This document shows positions 17,376 through 25,912 of a stretch of 64,000 nt of DNA, piece by piece (positions within the stretch are counted from its first letter, which is position 1; every line of letters starts with the position of its first letter). The translations under genes were made by a program, and so were the position numbers. The stretch is taken from the NCBI RefSeq assembly GCF_000717715.1, contig NZ_JOAI01000006.1, positions 124,001 to 188,000 on the forward strand. Reading direction: 5' to 3'. The notes under the pieces are model-generated. The model had not been told where the DNA came from and searched no databases. It was given only the letters and a program-made list of their open reading frames with translations. The stretch is from Streptomyces sp. NRRL B-24484. Its GTDB lineage: Bacteria; Actinomycetota; Actinomycetes; Streptomycetales; Streptomycetaceae.

Positions 17376-18780
17376 CATCGCACACCCCGAGCTCGAGGGC
17401 CTGGGCACCTACGAGTACGGCTGGGCCGACTCCGACGAGGCCGGCGCGGTCGCCAAGCGCGGTCTCAGCGAGGAGGTCGTGCGCGACATCTCGGCGAAGA
17501 AGAACGAGTCCGAGTGGATGCTCAACCTGCGTCTCAAGGGCCTGAAGCTCTTCGGTAAGAAGCCCATGCCGACCTGGGGCTCCGACCTGTCGGGCATCGA
17601 CTTCGACAACATCAAGTACTTCGTGCGCTCGACCGAGAAGCAGGCCGAGTCCTGGGAGGACCTGCCCGCCGACATCAAGGCGACGTACGACAAGCTGGGC
17701 ATCCCGGAGGCGGAGAAGCAGCGCCTGGTCGCCGGTGTCGCGGCGCAGTACGAGTCCGAGGTCGTCTACCACCAGATCCGCGAGGACCTGGAGCAGCAGG
17801 GCGTCATCTTCCTGGACACCGACACCGCGCTGAAGGAGCACCCGGAGCTCTTCAAGGAGTACTTCGGCACCGTCATCCCGGTGGGTGACAACAAGTTCGC
17901 CTCACTGAACACGGCCGTGTGGTCGGGCGGCTCGTTCATCTACGTGCCGAAGGGCGTGCACGTCGACATCCCGCTGCAGGCCTACTTCCGGATCAACACC
18001 GAGAACATGGGCCAGTTCGAGCGGACGCTGATCATCGTCGACGAGGACGCCTACGTCCACTACGTCGAGGGCTGCACCGCGCCGATCTACTCCTCGGACT
18101 CGCTGCACTCCGCGGTCGTCGAGATCATCGTCAAGAAGGGCGGCCGCTGCCGCTACACGACCATCCAGAACTGGTCGAACAACGTCTACAACCTGGTCAC
18201 CAAGCGTGCCGTGGCGTACGAGGGCGCGACCATGGAGTGGGTCGACGGCAACATCGGCTCCAAGGTCACCATGAAGTACCCGGCCGTCTACCTGATGGGC
18301 GAGCACGCCAAGGGCGAGACGCTCTCCATCGCCTTCGCCGGCGAGGGCCAGCACCAGGACGCGGGCGCCAAGATGGTCCACATGGCCCCGCACACCTCCT
18401 CGTCCATCGTCTCCAAGTCGGTGGCCCGCGGCGGCGGCCGCACCTCGTACCGCGGCCTGATCGAGATCGGCGAGGGCTCGCACGGCGCGAAGTCCAACGT
18501 GCTCTGCGACGCGCTGCTGGTCGACACCGTCTCCCGCTCCGACACGTACCCCTACGTCGACGTCCGCGAGGACGACGTCTCCATGGGCCACGAGGCGACG
18601 GTCTCCAAGGTCAGCGAGGACCAGCTCTTCTACCTGATGAGCCGCGGTATGACCGAGCAGGAGGCCATGGCGATGATCGTCCGCGGCTTCGTCGAGCCGA
18701 TCGCGCGCGAGCTGCCGATGGAGTACGCGCTGGAGCTCAACCGGCTGATCGAGCTGCAGATGGAGGGTGCGGTCGGCTGA
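17368..18780 (+). CDS. sufB: Fe-S cluster assembly scaffold subunit SufB
   Basis: 470 residues, part of the SufBC2D scaffold on which new Fe-S clusters are built. The family core is clear: [79 protein letters not shown] at 17368 preceded by GGAGGA at 17355-17360. In-frame upstream sequence belongs to the sufR reading region and is not conserved. It overlaps sufR by 8 bases. Confidence 0.97.
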   Translation: MTDIAHPELEGLGTYEYGWADSDEAGAVAKRGLSEEVVRDISAKKNESEWMLNLRLKGLKLFGKKPMPTWGSDLSGIDFDNIKYFVRSTEKQAESWEDLPADIKATYDKLGIPEAEKQRLVAGVAAQYESEVVYHQIREDLEQQGVIFLDTDTALKEHPELFKEYFGTVIPVGDNKFASLNTAVWSGGSFIYVPKGVHVDIPLQAYFRINTENMGQFERTLIIVDEDAYVHYVEGCTAPIYSSDSLHSAVVEIIVKKGGRCRYTTIQNWSNNVYNLVTKRAVAYEGATMEWVDGNIGSKVTMKYPAVYLMGEHAKGETLSIAFAGEGQHQDAGAKMVHMAPHTSSSIVSKSVARGGGRTSYRGLIEIGEGSHGAKSNVLCDALLVDTVSRSDTYPYVDVREDDVSMGHEATVSKVSEDQLFYLMSRGMTEQEAMAMIVRGFVEPIARELPMEYALELNRLIELQMEGAVG

Positions 18781-18834
18781 CGCCCCGCCGCCCCCGTCCG
18801 TCCCGTTCCCCAGGAAGAGAGCACTACGACAGCC

Positions 18835-20067
18835 ATGGCTGACGTCAACACCCCTAGCGGTGCCACCACCGCCGGTTCGATCGAGGTCGGCACCGCCGGC
18901 GCGCAGCTGGCCGGCCCCGGCACCGGCCGCAGCACCGCCGTGCAGCAGCCGATCGACGCCCGCGTCGCGGTCAAGCCGTCCTTCGACGTGAACGACTTCC
19001 CCGTGCCGCACGGCCGCGAGGAGGACTGGCGGTTCACCCCGCTGCACCGCCTGAACGGTCTGCACGACGGCACCGCCGCCGAGGGCGCCACCGGCCAGGA
19101 CAAGCTGGAACTGGCCCTGCCGGACGGCGTCACCGCCGAGACCGTCGGCCGTGACGACGCCCGCCTCGGCACCGCCGGCAAGCCGGTCGACCGGGTCGCC
19201 GCCCAGGCGTTCAGCGCCTTCGAGCAGGCCCTGGTGGTCACCGTCCCCAAGGAGCAGGTGCTCACCGAGCCGGTGAAGATCGACGTGCACGGCGAGGGCG
19301 GCGTCCGCTTCGCCCACGTGGTCGTCGACGTCAAGCCGTTCGCCGAGGCCGTCGTGGTGATCAACCACACCGGCACCGGCACCCGCGCCGCCAACGTCGA
19401 GCTGCTCGTCGGCGAGGGCGCCAAGCTCACCTTCGTCTCCGTCCAGGACTGGGAGCGCGACGCGGTGCACGCCGCCCAGCACACCGCCCTGGTCGGCCGC
19501 GACGCCACCTTCAAGTCCGTCGCGGTGACCTTCGGCGGCGACCTGGTCCGCATCCACCCGCGGGTGACCTACGCGGCCCCCGGCGGCGAGGCCGAGCTGT
19601 TCGGCCTGTACTTCGCCGACGCCGGCCAGCACCTGGAGCACCGCCTGGTCATCGACCACGACACCCCGCACTGCCGGTCCAACGTGGTCTACAAGGGCGC
19701 CCTTCAGGGCCAGGACGCGCACGCGGTCTGGGTCGGCGACGTGCTGATCCGCGCCGCCGCGCTGGGCACCGACACCTACGAGCTCAACCGCAACCTGGTG
19801 CTCACCGACGGCGCCCGGGTCGACTCGATCCCCAACCTGGAGATCGAGACCGGCGAGATCGTCGGCGCCGGCCACGCCTCCGCGACCGGCCGCTTCGACG
19901 ACGAGCAGCTGTTCTACCTGCAGGCCCGCGGCATCCCGGCCGAGGAGGCCCGCCGCCTGGTCGTCCGCGGCTTCTTCGCCGAGCTCGTCCAGCAGATCGG
20001 CGTCGCCGAGATCCAGGACCACCTGATGGAGAAGATCGAGGCCGAGCTGGAAGCGACGGTCGCATGA
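18835..20067 (+). CDS. sufD: Fe-S cluster assembly subunit SufD
   Basis: 410 residues, paralogue of SufB in the SufBC2D complex. The N-terminal part has FPVPHGREEDWRFTPL, and the beta-helix core ends in SATGRFDDEQLFYLQARGIPAEEARRLVVRGFFAELV. ATG at 18835, 54 bp after sufB. The nearest purine-rich stretch AGGAAGAG is rather far upstream, so initiation may rely on coupling. The next gene overlaps its stop by four bases (ATGA). Confidence 0.96.
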   Translation: MADVNTPSGATTAGSIEVGTAGAQLAGPGTGRSTAVQQPIDARVAVKPSFDVNDFPVPHGREEDWRFTPLHRLNGLHDGTAAEGATGQDKLELALPDGVTAETVGRDDARLGTAGKPVDRVAAQAFSAFEQALVVTVPKEQVLTEPVKIDVHGEGGVRFAHVVVDVKPFAEAVVVINHTGTGTRAANVELLVGEGAKLTFVSVQDWERDAVHAAQHTALVGRDATFKSVAVTFGGDLVRIHPRVTYAAPGGEAELFGLYFADAGQHLEHRLVIDHDTPHCRSNVVYKGALQGQDAHAVWVGDVLIRAAALGTDTYELNRNLVLTDGARVDSIPNLEIETGEIVGAGHASATGRFDDEQLFYLQARGIPAEEARRLVVRGFFAELVQQIGVAEIQDHLMEKIEAELEATVA

Positions 20068-20381
20068 GCTTCCTCCGGGCGTGTGCGCTGAGCGACCTGG
20101 CCGAGGACGTCCCCCGCCGGGTCGAGCTCAACGGTGTCCCGGTCTCGGTGGTCCGCACCGACGAGGGCGTCTTCGCCGTCAACGACACCTGCTCGCACGC
20201 CAACGTCTCGCTGTCCGAGGGCGAGGTCGAGGACTGCATGATCGAGTGCTGGCTGCACGGATCGAGCTTCGACCTGCGCACCGGCAAGCCGTCCGGGCTG
20301 CCCGCCACCAAGCCGGTCGCCGTCTACCCCGTAAAGATCGAAGGGGACGACGTGCTCGTCTCCGTCAACCAGGAGTCCTGA
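20064..20381 (+). CDS. Rieske-type [2Fe-2S] ferredoxin in the suf operon
   Basis: 105-residue small Rieske protein with cluster ligands C43-x-H45 (DTCSHANVSL) and C62-x2-H65 (ECWLHGSSFD), which is the dioxygenase-ferredoxin type. In other contexts such ferredoxins pass electrons to oxygenases. Here it sits between sufD and sufC with overlap on one side and 5 bp on the other, so it may supply electrons for cluster or persulfide chemistry, or be an early client. This arrangement is standard in actinobacteria. Confidence 0.93.
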   Translation: MSFLRACALSDLAEDVPRRVELNGVPVSVVRTDEGVFAVNDTCSHANVSLSEGEVEDCMIECWLHGSSFDLRTGKPSGLPATKPVAVYPVKIEGDDVLVSVNQES

Positions 20382-20386
20382 GCCCC

Positions 20387-21151
20387 ATGGCAACGCTTGA
20401 AATCCGCGACCTGCACGTCTCCGTCGAGGCCGAGAACGGCCCGCGCGAGATCCTCCGCGGCGTCGACCTGACCGTGAAGCAGGGCGAGACCCACGCCATC
20501 ATGGGCCCCAACGGCTCCGGCAAGTCCACCCTCGCCTACTCCCTGGCCGGGCACCCGAAGTACACCGTCACCGGCGGCTCGGTGCTGCTGGACGGCGAGG
20601 ACGTGCTGGAGATGTCCGTCGACGAGCGGGCCCGCGCGGGCGTCTTCCTGGCCATGCAGTACCCGGTCGAGGTCCCCGGCGTCTCCGTCTCCAACTTCCT
20701 GCGCACCGCCGCCACCGCGATCCGCGGCGAGGCCCCCAAGCTGCGCACCTGGGTGAAGGAGGTCAAGGAGGCCATGGCCGCGCTCCAGATGGACCCGGCC
20801 TTCGCCGAGCGCAACGTCAACGAGGGCTTCTCCGGCGGTGAGAAGAAGCGCCACGAGATCCTCCAGCTGGAGCTCCTCAAGCCGAAGATCGCGATCCTCG
20901 ACGAGACCGACTCCGGCCTGGACGTCGACGCGCTGCGCGTCGTCTCCGAGGGCATCAACCGGGTCCGCTCGACCGGCGAGGTCGGCACCCTGCTGGTCAC
21001 CCACTACACCCGCATCCTGCGGTACATCAAGCCCGACCACGTCCACGTCTTCGCGGCAGGCCGCATCGTCGAGTCCGGCGGTGCCGAGCTGGCCGACAAG
21101 CTGGAGGAAGAGGGCTACGAGAGCTACGTGAAGGGCGGCGCTTCCGAGTGA
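20387..21151 (+). CDS. sufC: Fe-S cluster assembly ATPase SufC
   Basis: 254-residue soluble ABC-type ATPase of the SufBC2D scaffold. Walker A GPNGSGKST is at residues 40-48. The SufC-type signature is FSGGEKKRHEI and Walker B is IAILDETDSGLD. ATG at 20387 with AGGAG 11 bases upstream. The stop overlaps the GTG of sufS by four bases. Confidence 0.97.
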   Translation: MATLEIRDLHVSVEAENGPREILRGVDLTVKQGETHAIMGPNGSGKSTLAYSLAGHPKYTVTGGSVLLDGEDVLEMSVDERARAGVFLAMQYPVEVPGVSVSNFLRTAATAIRGEAPKLRTWVKEVKEAMAALQMDPAFAERNVNEGFSGGEKKRHEILQLELLKPKIAILDETDSGLDVDALRVVSEGINRVRSTGEVGTLLVTHYTRILRYIKPDHVHVFAAGRIVESGGAELADKLEEEGYESYVKGGASE

Positions 21152-22422
21152 CGACGACTCATACCGGCTCGGCGCTGACCGGGCTCCTCGACACCGACGC
21201 GATCCGCAAGGACTTCCCCGTCCTGCAGCGCCTGCTGCACGACGAGAAGCCGCTGGTCTACCTGGACAACGCGGCGACCTCGCAGAAGCCGCGCCAGGTG
21301 CTGGAGGCGCTGAACGCGTACTACGAGCGGCACAACGCCAACGTGCACCGCGGTGTGCACGTGCTGGCCGAGGAGGCCACGGCACTGTACGAGGGCGCCC
21401 GCGACAAGGTCGCGGCCTTCGTCAACGCGCCGAGCCGGGACGAGGTGATCTTCACCAAGAACGCCTCGGAGTCGCTCAACCTGGTCGCCAACATGCTCGG
21501 CTGGGCCGACGAGCCCTACCGCGTCGACGCGGACGCCGAGATCGTGATCACCGAGATGGAGCACCACTCCAACATCGTCCCGTGGCAGCTGCTCTCGCAG
21601 CGCACCGGCGCGAAGCTGAAGTGGTTCGGGCTGACCGACGAGGGCCGGCTCGATCTGTCGAACATCGACGAGCTGATCACCGAGAAGACCAAGGTGGTCT
21701 CCTTCACCCTGGTCTCCAACCTGCTGGGCACGCTCAACCCGGTCGAGACCATCGTCCGCAAGGCCCAGTCGGTCGGTGCGCTGGTCGTGATCGACGCCTC
21801 GCAGGCCGCCCCGCACATGGTGCTGGACGTGCAGGCGCTGGAGGCCGACTTCGTCGCCTTCACCGGCCACAAGATGCTCGCCCCGACCGGCATCGGCGTG
21901 CTGTGGGGCCGTCAGGAGCTGCTGGAGGACCTCCCGCCGTTCCTCGGCGGCGGCGAGATGATCGAGACCGTCACCATGGGCTCGTCCACCTACGCCCCGG
22001 CGCCGCACAAGTTCGAGGCCGGCACCCCGCCGATCGCCCAGGCGGTCGGCCTCGGCGCGGCCGTCGACTACCTGTCGGCCATCGGCATGGAGAAGATCGC
22101 CGCCCACGAGCACGCGATCACCGAGTACGCGATCGAGCGCCTGCTGGACGTCCCGGACCTGCGGATCATCGGCCCCCGCACGGCCGTGGACCGCGGCGCC
22201 GCGATCTCCTTCACGCTCGGCGACATCCACCCGCACGACGTGGGCCAGGTGCTCGACGAGCAGGGCATCGCGGTGCGCGTCGGTCACCACTGCGCACGGC
22301 CGGTCTGCCTGCGGTACGGAATTCCGGCGACCACCAGGGCGTCGTTCTACCTGTACTCCACGCCGGGCGAGGTCGACGCGCTGATCGACGGCCTGCACCA
22401 CGTCCGCAACTTCTTCGGCTGA
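21148..22422 (+). CDS. sufS: Cysteine desulfurase SufS
   Basis: 424-residue group II cysteine desulfurase that releases sulfur from cysteine as a persulfide. The PLP lysine is K242 (FTGHKMLAPTGIGVLWG) and the catalytic cysteine is C382 (VGHHCARPVCLRYG). Other conserved segments are LDNAATSQKPRQVLEALNAYY and EHHSNIVPWQ. The start is GTG at 21148, coupled to sufC. The sulfur acceptor is probably SufU, encoded 9 bp downstream. Confidence 0.97.
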   Translation: MTTTHTGSALTGLLDTDAIRKDFPVLQRLLHDEKPLVYLDNAATSQKPRQVLEALNAYYERHNANVHRGVHVLAEEATALYEGARDKVAAFVNAPSRDEVIFTKNASESLNLVANMLGWADEPYRVDADAEIVITEMEHHSNIVPWQLLSQRTGAKLKWFGLTDEGRLDLSNIDELITEKTKVVSFTLVSNLLGTLNPVETIVRKAQSVGALVVIDASQAAPHMVLDVQALEADFVAFTGHKMLAPTGIGVLWGRQELLEDLPPFLGGGEMIETVTMGSSTYAPAPHKFEAGTPPIAQAVGLGAAVDYLSAIGMEKIAAHEHAITEYAIERLLDVPDLRIIGPRTAVDRGAAISFTLGDIHPHDVGQVLDEQGIAVRVGHHCARPVCLRYGIPATTRASFYLYSTPGEVDALIDGLHHVRNFFG

Positions 22423-22431
22423 GGTGACGGG

Positions 22432-22884
22432 ATGAAGCTCGACTCGATGTACCAGGAGATCATCCTGGACCACTACCGCAACCCCCACGGCAAGGGGCTG
22501 CGGGAGGGCGACGCCGAGGTGCACCACGTCAACCCGACCTGCGGCGACGAGATCACCCTGCGGGTGAGGCTCGACGGCGCCACCGTGGCGGACGTCAGCT
22601 ACGAGTCGCAGGGCTGCTCGATCAGCCAGGCCAGCGCCTCGGTGCTGAACGACCTGGTCGTCGGCAAGACCGTCGGCGAGGCCCAGGCCGTCCAGGAGGC
22701 CTTCCTGGCGCTGATGCAGAGCAAGGGCCAGGCCGAGGGCGACGAGGAGGTGCTGGAGGACGCCGTCGCGTTCGCCGGCGTCTCCAAGTACCCGGCCCGG
22801 GTCAAGTGCGCCCTGCTGAGCTGGATGGCCTGGAAGGACGCCACCGCCAAGGCCCTGGGCGAGCAGCCCGCCATCAACGACTGA
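22432..22884 (+). CDS. sufU: SufU, zinc-dependent sulfurtransferase of the SUF system
   Basis: 150 residues. It begins MKLDSMYQEIILDHYRNP and has the three conserved cysteines C37 (NPTCGDE), C62 (GCSISQAS) and C126 (RVKCALLSW) together with D39, the SufU zinc/persulfide set. In Gram-positive bacteria SufU takes sulfur from SufS and passes it to SufB. Full length for the family. Confidence 0.95.
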   Translation: MKLDSMYQEIILDHYRNPHGKGLREGDAEVHHVNPTCGDEITLRVRLDGATVADVSYESQGCSISQASASVLNDLVVGKTVGEAQAVQEAFLALMQSKGQAEGDEEVLEDAVAFAGVSKYPARVKCALLSWMAWKDATAKALGEQPAIND

Positions 22885-22901
22885 AACGGACGGACTCTCC
22901 C

Positions 22902-23288
22902 ATGAGTGACACCGAGACCCCGGCCGAGCAGGCCGCCGAGCCCCAGGCCGACACCCCCGTCGCCTTCACCACCGCCGGCACCGTCTCCGTCGAGGACCTC
23001 CACGAGGCCCTGATGGACGTCGTCGACCCCGAGCTCGGCATCGACGTGGTCAACCTCGGCCTGATCTACGGCATCCACATCGACGAGGACGACGTGGCGA
23101 CCGTCGACATGACGCTCACCTCGGCGGCCTGCCCGCTGACCGACGTCATCGAGGACCAGGCGAAGACCGCCACCGACGGCCTGGTCAAGGACCTGCGCAT
23201 CAACTGGGTCTGGATGCCGCCGTGGGGCCCCGACAAGATCACCGACGAGGGCCGCGACCAGCTCCGCGCCCTCGGCTTCAACGTCTGA
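22902..23288 (+). CDS. sufT: SufT-like MIP18/DUF59 family protein
   Basis: 128 residues. About 25 acidic or disordered N-terminal residues are followed by a DUF59 domain: EALMDVVDPELGIDVVNLGLIYG, LTSAACPLTDVIEDQ and WMPPWGPDKITDEGRDQL. SufT-type proteins help maturation of Fe-S proteins. The conserved cysteine in SAACPL is present. ATG at 22902, 17 bp after sufU, last gene of the operon. Confidence 0.92.
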   Translation: MSDTETPAEQAAEPQADTPVAFTTAGTVSVEDLHEALMDVVDPELGIDVVNLGLIYGIHIDEDDVATVDMTLTSAACPLTDVIEDQAKTATDGLVKDLRINWVWMPPWGPDKITDEGRDQLRALGFNV

Positions 23289-23310
23289 CGCGCGCCCCGC
23301 GCGGACCGCA

Positions 23311-23343
23311 CCGCCCCCGTCCCGCTCGCCGGGCCGGGGGCGG
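23311..23343 (+). terminator. Terminator of the suf operon
   Basis: Nine-base arms CCGCCCCCG (23311-23319) and CGGGGGCGG (23335-23343), with further CCCG/CGGG pairing inside the loop. It begins 23 bases after the sufT stop. Confidence 0.75.
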
Positions 23344-23460
23344 CGGCGTTCCCGGCCGGGCCGTCCCTTTGCGCCGTACGGGTCCGGGCAGGTGTCGGGG
23401 CCCGTCCCGACCGGGAATGTCATCCCCTCGTCCCCACCGGTCGAGACCAGGGAGCACAGC

Positions 23461-24315
23461 GTGGCGACGGGCAGTTGGCAGGTCCCCCAGGGCAGCGCGC
23501 CGCTGGAATTCCTCCCCGAGCTGGACGTCCCGAAGGCCGGGCCGCAGCGCCGCTGGACCGTTCTGCTGCGCTGGTTGCTGCTGATCCCGCAGTTCGTCGT
23601 GGTGTGGGTGCTGGGGGTGCTGGCGATCCCGGCCGTGATCGTCGGCTGGTTCGGCGCGCTGTTCCTCGGCCGGCTGCCGGAGCCGATCGAGGAGTACCTC
23701 TCGGGCTTCATCGGCTGGGACACCCGGGTGCGGGCCTCCGCCATGCTGCTGGTCGACGACTACCCGCCGTTCGCCTGGCGCCCGGAGGACTACCCCGTCC
23801 GGGTGGAGCTGCGGCCCGGCGAGCTGAACCGGCTCGCCGTGTTCTTCCGCCTGATCCTGATGATCCCGGCGGCGATCGTGCAGAGCCTGGTGCTCAGCGG
23901 CTGGTACGCGATCTCCTTCGTGGTCTGGCTGATCGCGCTGATCCTCGGCCGGATGCCCGAGCCGCTGTTCGGCGCGACCGCCGCGGCCCTGCGCTACGCG
24001 ATGCGCTTCGGCGCCTACGTGCTGCTGCTCACCCCGGCCTACCCGAAGCGGCTGTTCGGCGACGACGGGCTGCCGCCGGTGGCGGCAGCCCGTTCCGCGA
24101 CCCGCCCGCTGATCCTCACCGGCGGGGCCAAGGCGCTGGTCGTGCTGTTCCTCGTGCTCGGCCTGGTCAGCGGAAGCGTCCGGGCCTTCGTCGACGACGA
24201 CAACAACTCCTACGGCCTGCGGGCACCCCGCGGCAGCACCACGGCCGCCGCCAGCCCGAGGCAGAGCAGCGCCGCCACGGTCGCGAACCCGCTCACAGCG
24301 GGCAGCAGGCCGTAG
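23461..24315 (+). CDS. DUF4389 family membrane protein
   Basis: 284 residues from GTG at 23461, chosen because GGGAG lies six bases upstream and the family sequence begins there (VATGSWQVPQGSAPLEF). Three to four hydrophobic blocks surround DUF4389 motifs such as LLLIPQFVVVWVLG, RLPEPIEEYLSGFIGWDTRVRA and AYPKRLFGDD. A transmembrane segment VVLFLVLGLVSGSVRAF follows. The last 35 residues (from SYGLRAPRG on) are Ser/Ala-rich and encoded entirely inside the 3' end of the opposing MFS gene, which looks like loss of the original stop. Function unknown. Confidence 0.82.
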   Translation: MATGSWQVPQGSAPLEFLPELDVPKAGPQRRWTVLLRWLLLIPQFVVVWVLGVLAIPAVIVGWFGALFLGRLPEPIEEYLSGFIGWDTRVRASAMLLVDDYPPFAWRPEDYPVRVELRPGELNRLAVFFRLILMIPAAIVQSLVLSGWYAISFVVWLIALILGRMPEPLFGATAAALRYAMRFGAYVLLLTPAYPKRLFGDDGLPPVAAARSATRPLILTGGAKALVVLFLVLGLVSGSVRAFVDDDNNSYGLRAPRGSTTAAASPRQSSAATVANPLTAGSRP

Positions 24316-25547
24316 CGCTGGGTGAGCCAGCCGACCGCCACGATCGGCAGCGAACTGCCCAGGTAGACGATCACCCACAGCGCCGACAGCTCGCTGCCCC
24401 GGCGCTCCGGGTCCATCGCCGCGACCGCCGTCGTGAACAGCGAGCGGAACGCCACGCCCTGGCAGGCCCCGCCCAGCACGCTGCCGATGAACAGCAGCGC
24501 CGGCGTGCCGGTGTACCCGGCGGCCACCACCAGCGCGAGGCCGGTCGCCAGACCGCCCAGGCCCGCGGCGATCACCGGACGGTCCGAGGTCGGCGGCACC
24601 AGCAGCTGCGCCGCGGCGGAGGAGCCCAGCAGCAGCGCCGCCACCACCGCACCGGTCAGGTGCGAGTCCGTGTGCAGCAGCCGGGCGGCGAAGGCCGGCG
24701 CCAGCGACAGGTACACCCCGAAGACCGCGTACGAGACGAAGCCCGCACCGGCGGCCAGCAGGAAGGTCCGGCGGCCACGGCGCGGCAGCCGCAGCCGCTG
24801 CGGACGCAGGTGGGCCGGGGTGGTGATGCGCGGCGGCGCGGCCGGCGGGCGTACCCGGCCGGGCATCCGCGGGTGCACCATCGCCAGCGGCACGCACAGC
24901 GCCAGCAGCGCCAGCGCGTGCAGCAGGAACGGGGTCAGCAGCGGGTGCGCACCGGTGGCGAGGGTCGCTCCGACCACCGGGCCGAGCGCCACGCCGCCCG
25001 CCGAACAGGCCAGGGTCAGCTTCGCGGCCAGCGACGGCCGGTCCGGCAGCAGGTCGCCGAGCGCCGCACCGGCGGCACCGGTCGACAGGCCGACCGCCAC
25101 GCCCTGGACGGCGCGGCCCGCCACCAGCAGGCCGAAGCCGTGCGCGTTGGCGAACATCAGGTCGCCGACCGCGGCCAGTGCCACCGCCGGCAGGATCAGC
25201 GCCCGCCGGCCCAGGTGGTCCGACCAGTGGCCGACCACGGCGAGCACCGGGACGAGCGCGAAGACGTAGACCGTGAACAGCACGGTGGTGTGCAGCGGGG
25301 TCAGACCGAGCTGCTGCTGCAGCAGCGGGTAGATCGGCGTGGCCAGGTTGGCGCCGACCAGCATCAGCAGCAGGGCGCCGGCCACCAGGCCGACGCGGAT
25401 GCCGCGCAGCGCGTTCCAGCGGCTGATCGCGGCGAGGCGGAGCTGCGCGCGCGGCGCGAGTTCCGGGGGGAGCAGGGCCTCCGACAGTCGGCGTCCGGGG
25501 AAGTGCGCGGAGCGCAGGCCGGGGCCGGCGGGGGAGAGGTCCGCCAT
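24210..25547 (-). CDS. MFS family transporter
   Basis: 445 residues with twelve hydrophobic segments. The MFS loop motif GHWSDHLGRRALIL is present between helices 2 and 3, and a second half begins with FLLAAGAGFVSYAVFGVYLSL. Probably a proton-driven drug or metabolite exporter; the substrate is not evident. ATG at 25547 with GGAG nine bases upstream. The longer in-frame extension to 26090 is Arg/Pro-rich noise. Its 3' end overlaps the DUF4389 gene by 106 bp, tail to tail. Confidence 0.9.
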   Translation of the reverse strand: MADLSPAGPGLRSAHFPGRRLSEALLPPELAPRAQLRLAAISRWNALRGIRVGLVAGALLLMLVGANLATPIYPLLQQQLGLTPLHTTVLFTVYVFALVPVLAVVGHWSDHLGRRALILPAVALAAVGDLMFANAHGFGLLVAGRAVQGVAVGLSTGAAGAALGDLLPDRPSLAAKLTLACSAGGVALGPVVGATLATGAHPLLTPFLLHALALLALCVPLAMVHPRMPGRVRPPAAPPRITTPAHLRPQRLRLPRRGRRTFLLAAGAGFVSYAVFGVYLSLAPAFAARLLHTDSHLTGAVVAALLLGSSAAAQLLVPPTSDRPVIAAGLGGLATGLALVVAAGYTGTPALLFIGSVLGGACQGVAFRSLFTTAVAAMDPERRGSELSALWVIVYLGSSLPIVAVGWLTQRYGLLPAVSGFATVAALLCLGLAAAVVLPRGARRP

Positions 25548-25912
25548 GGCAGGGGTCTCCTGTGGCCGGGCACCACCGGGGACGACGTGGCCAGGGGTGG
25601 CGGCCGCGACAACGAGCCCGGGCGGCGCGGTGAGCGTACGGACCCTCCGGCCCGTGGGAGGGAACGGAGGGGAGAAGGGCTTCGTTGCCCGAGGGGCCCG
25701 CGCGGGGTGTGCGCGGCGCCCGCAGCAGTTTACGCGCCCGAGCGGGGGCGCCGGGCCGTTCGGACCCCCGTCGACCGGCGGTTTTCCGTCACACCCCGGG
25801 CGGCGCGCGCCCCGCGGGCACGGCAGTGGGCCGCGCCGCCCGATACGCTGAGTGGATGGGCCGACACGCGACGGCCCGGGCCCACCACAGCCACCACGGG
25901 AGATCGCCAACG
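25548..25912. promoter_or_regulatory. Divergent intergenic region before the acidic protein gene
   Basis: 365 bp without a convincing gene. TACGCT at 25844-25849 fits a -10 element, and the ATG at 25856 begins exactly where such a promoter would start transcription. The gene to the right may therefore be leaderless and start 19 codons earlier than annotated. The left half must drive the MFS gene. I see no clear palindrome. Confidence 0.4.
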
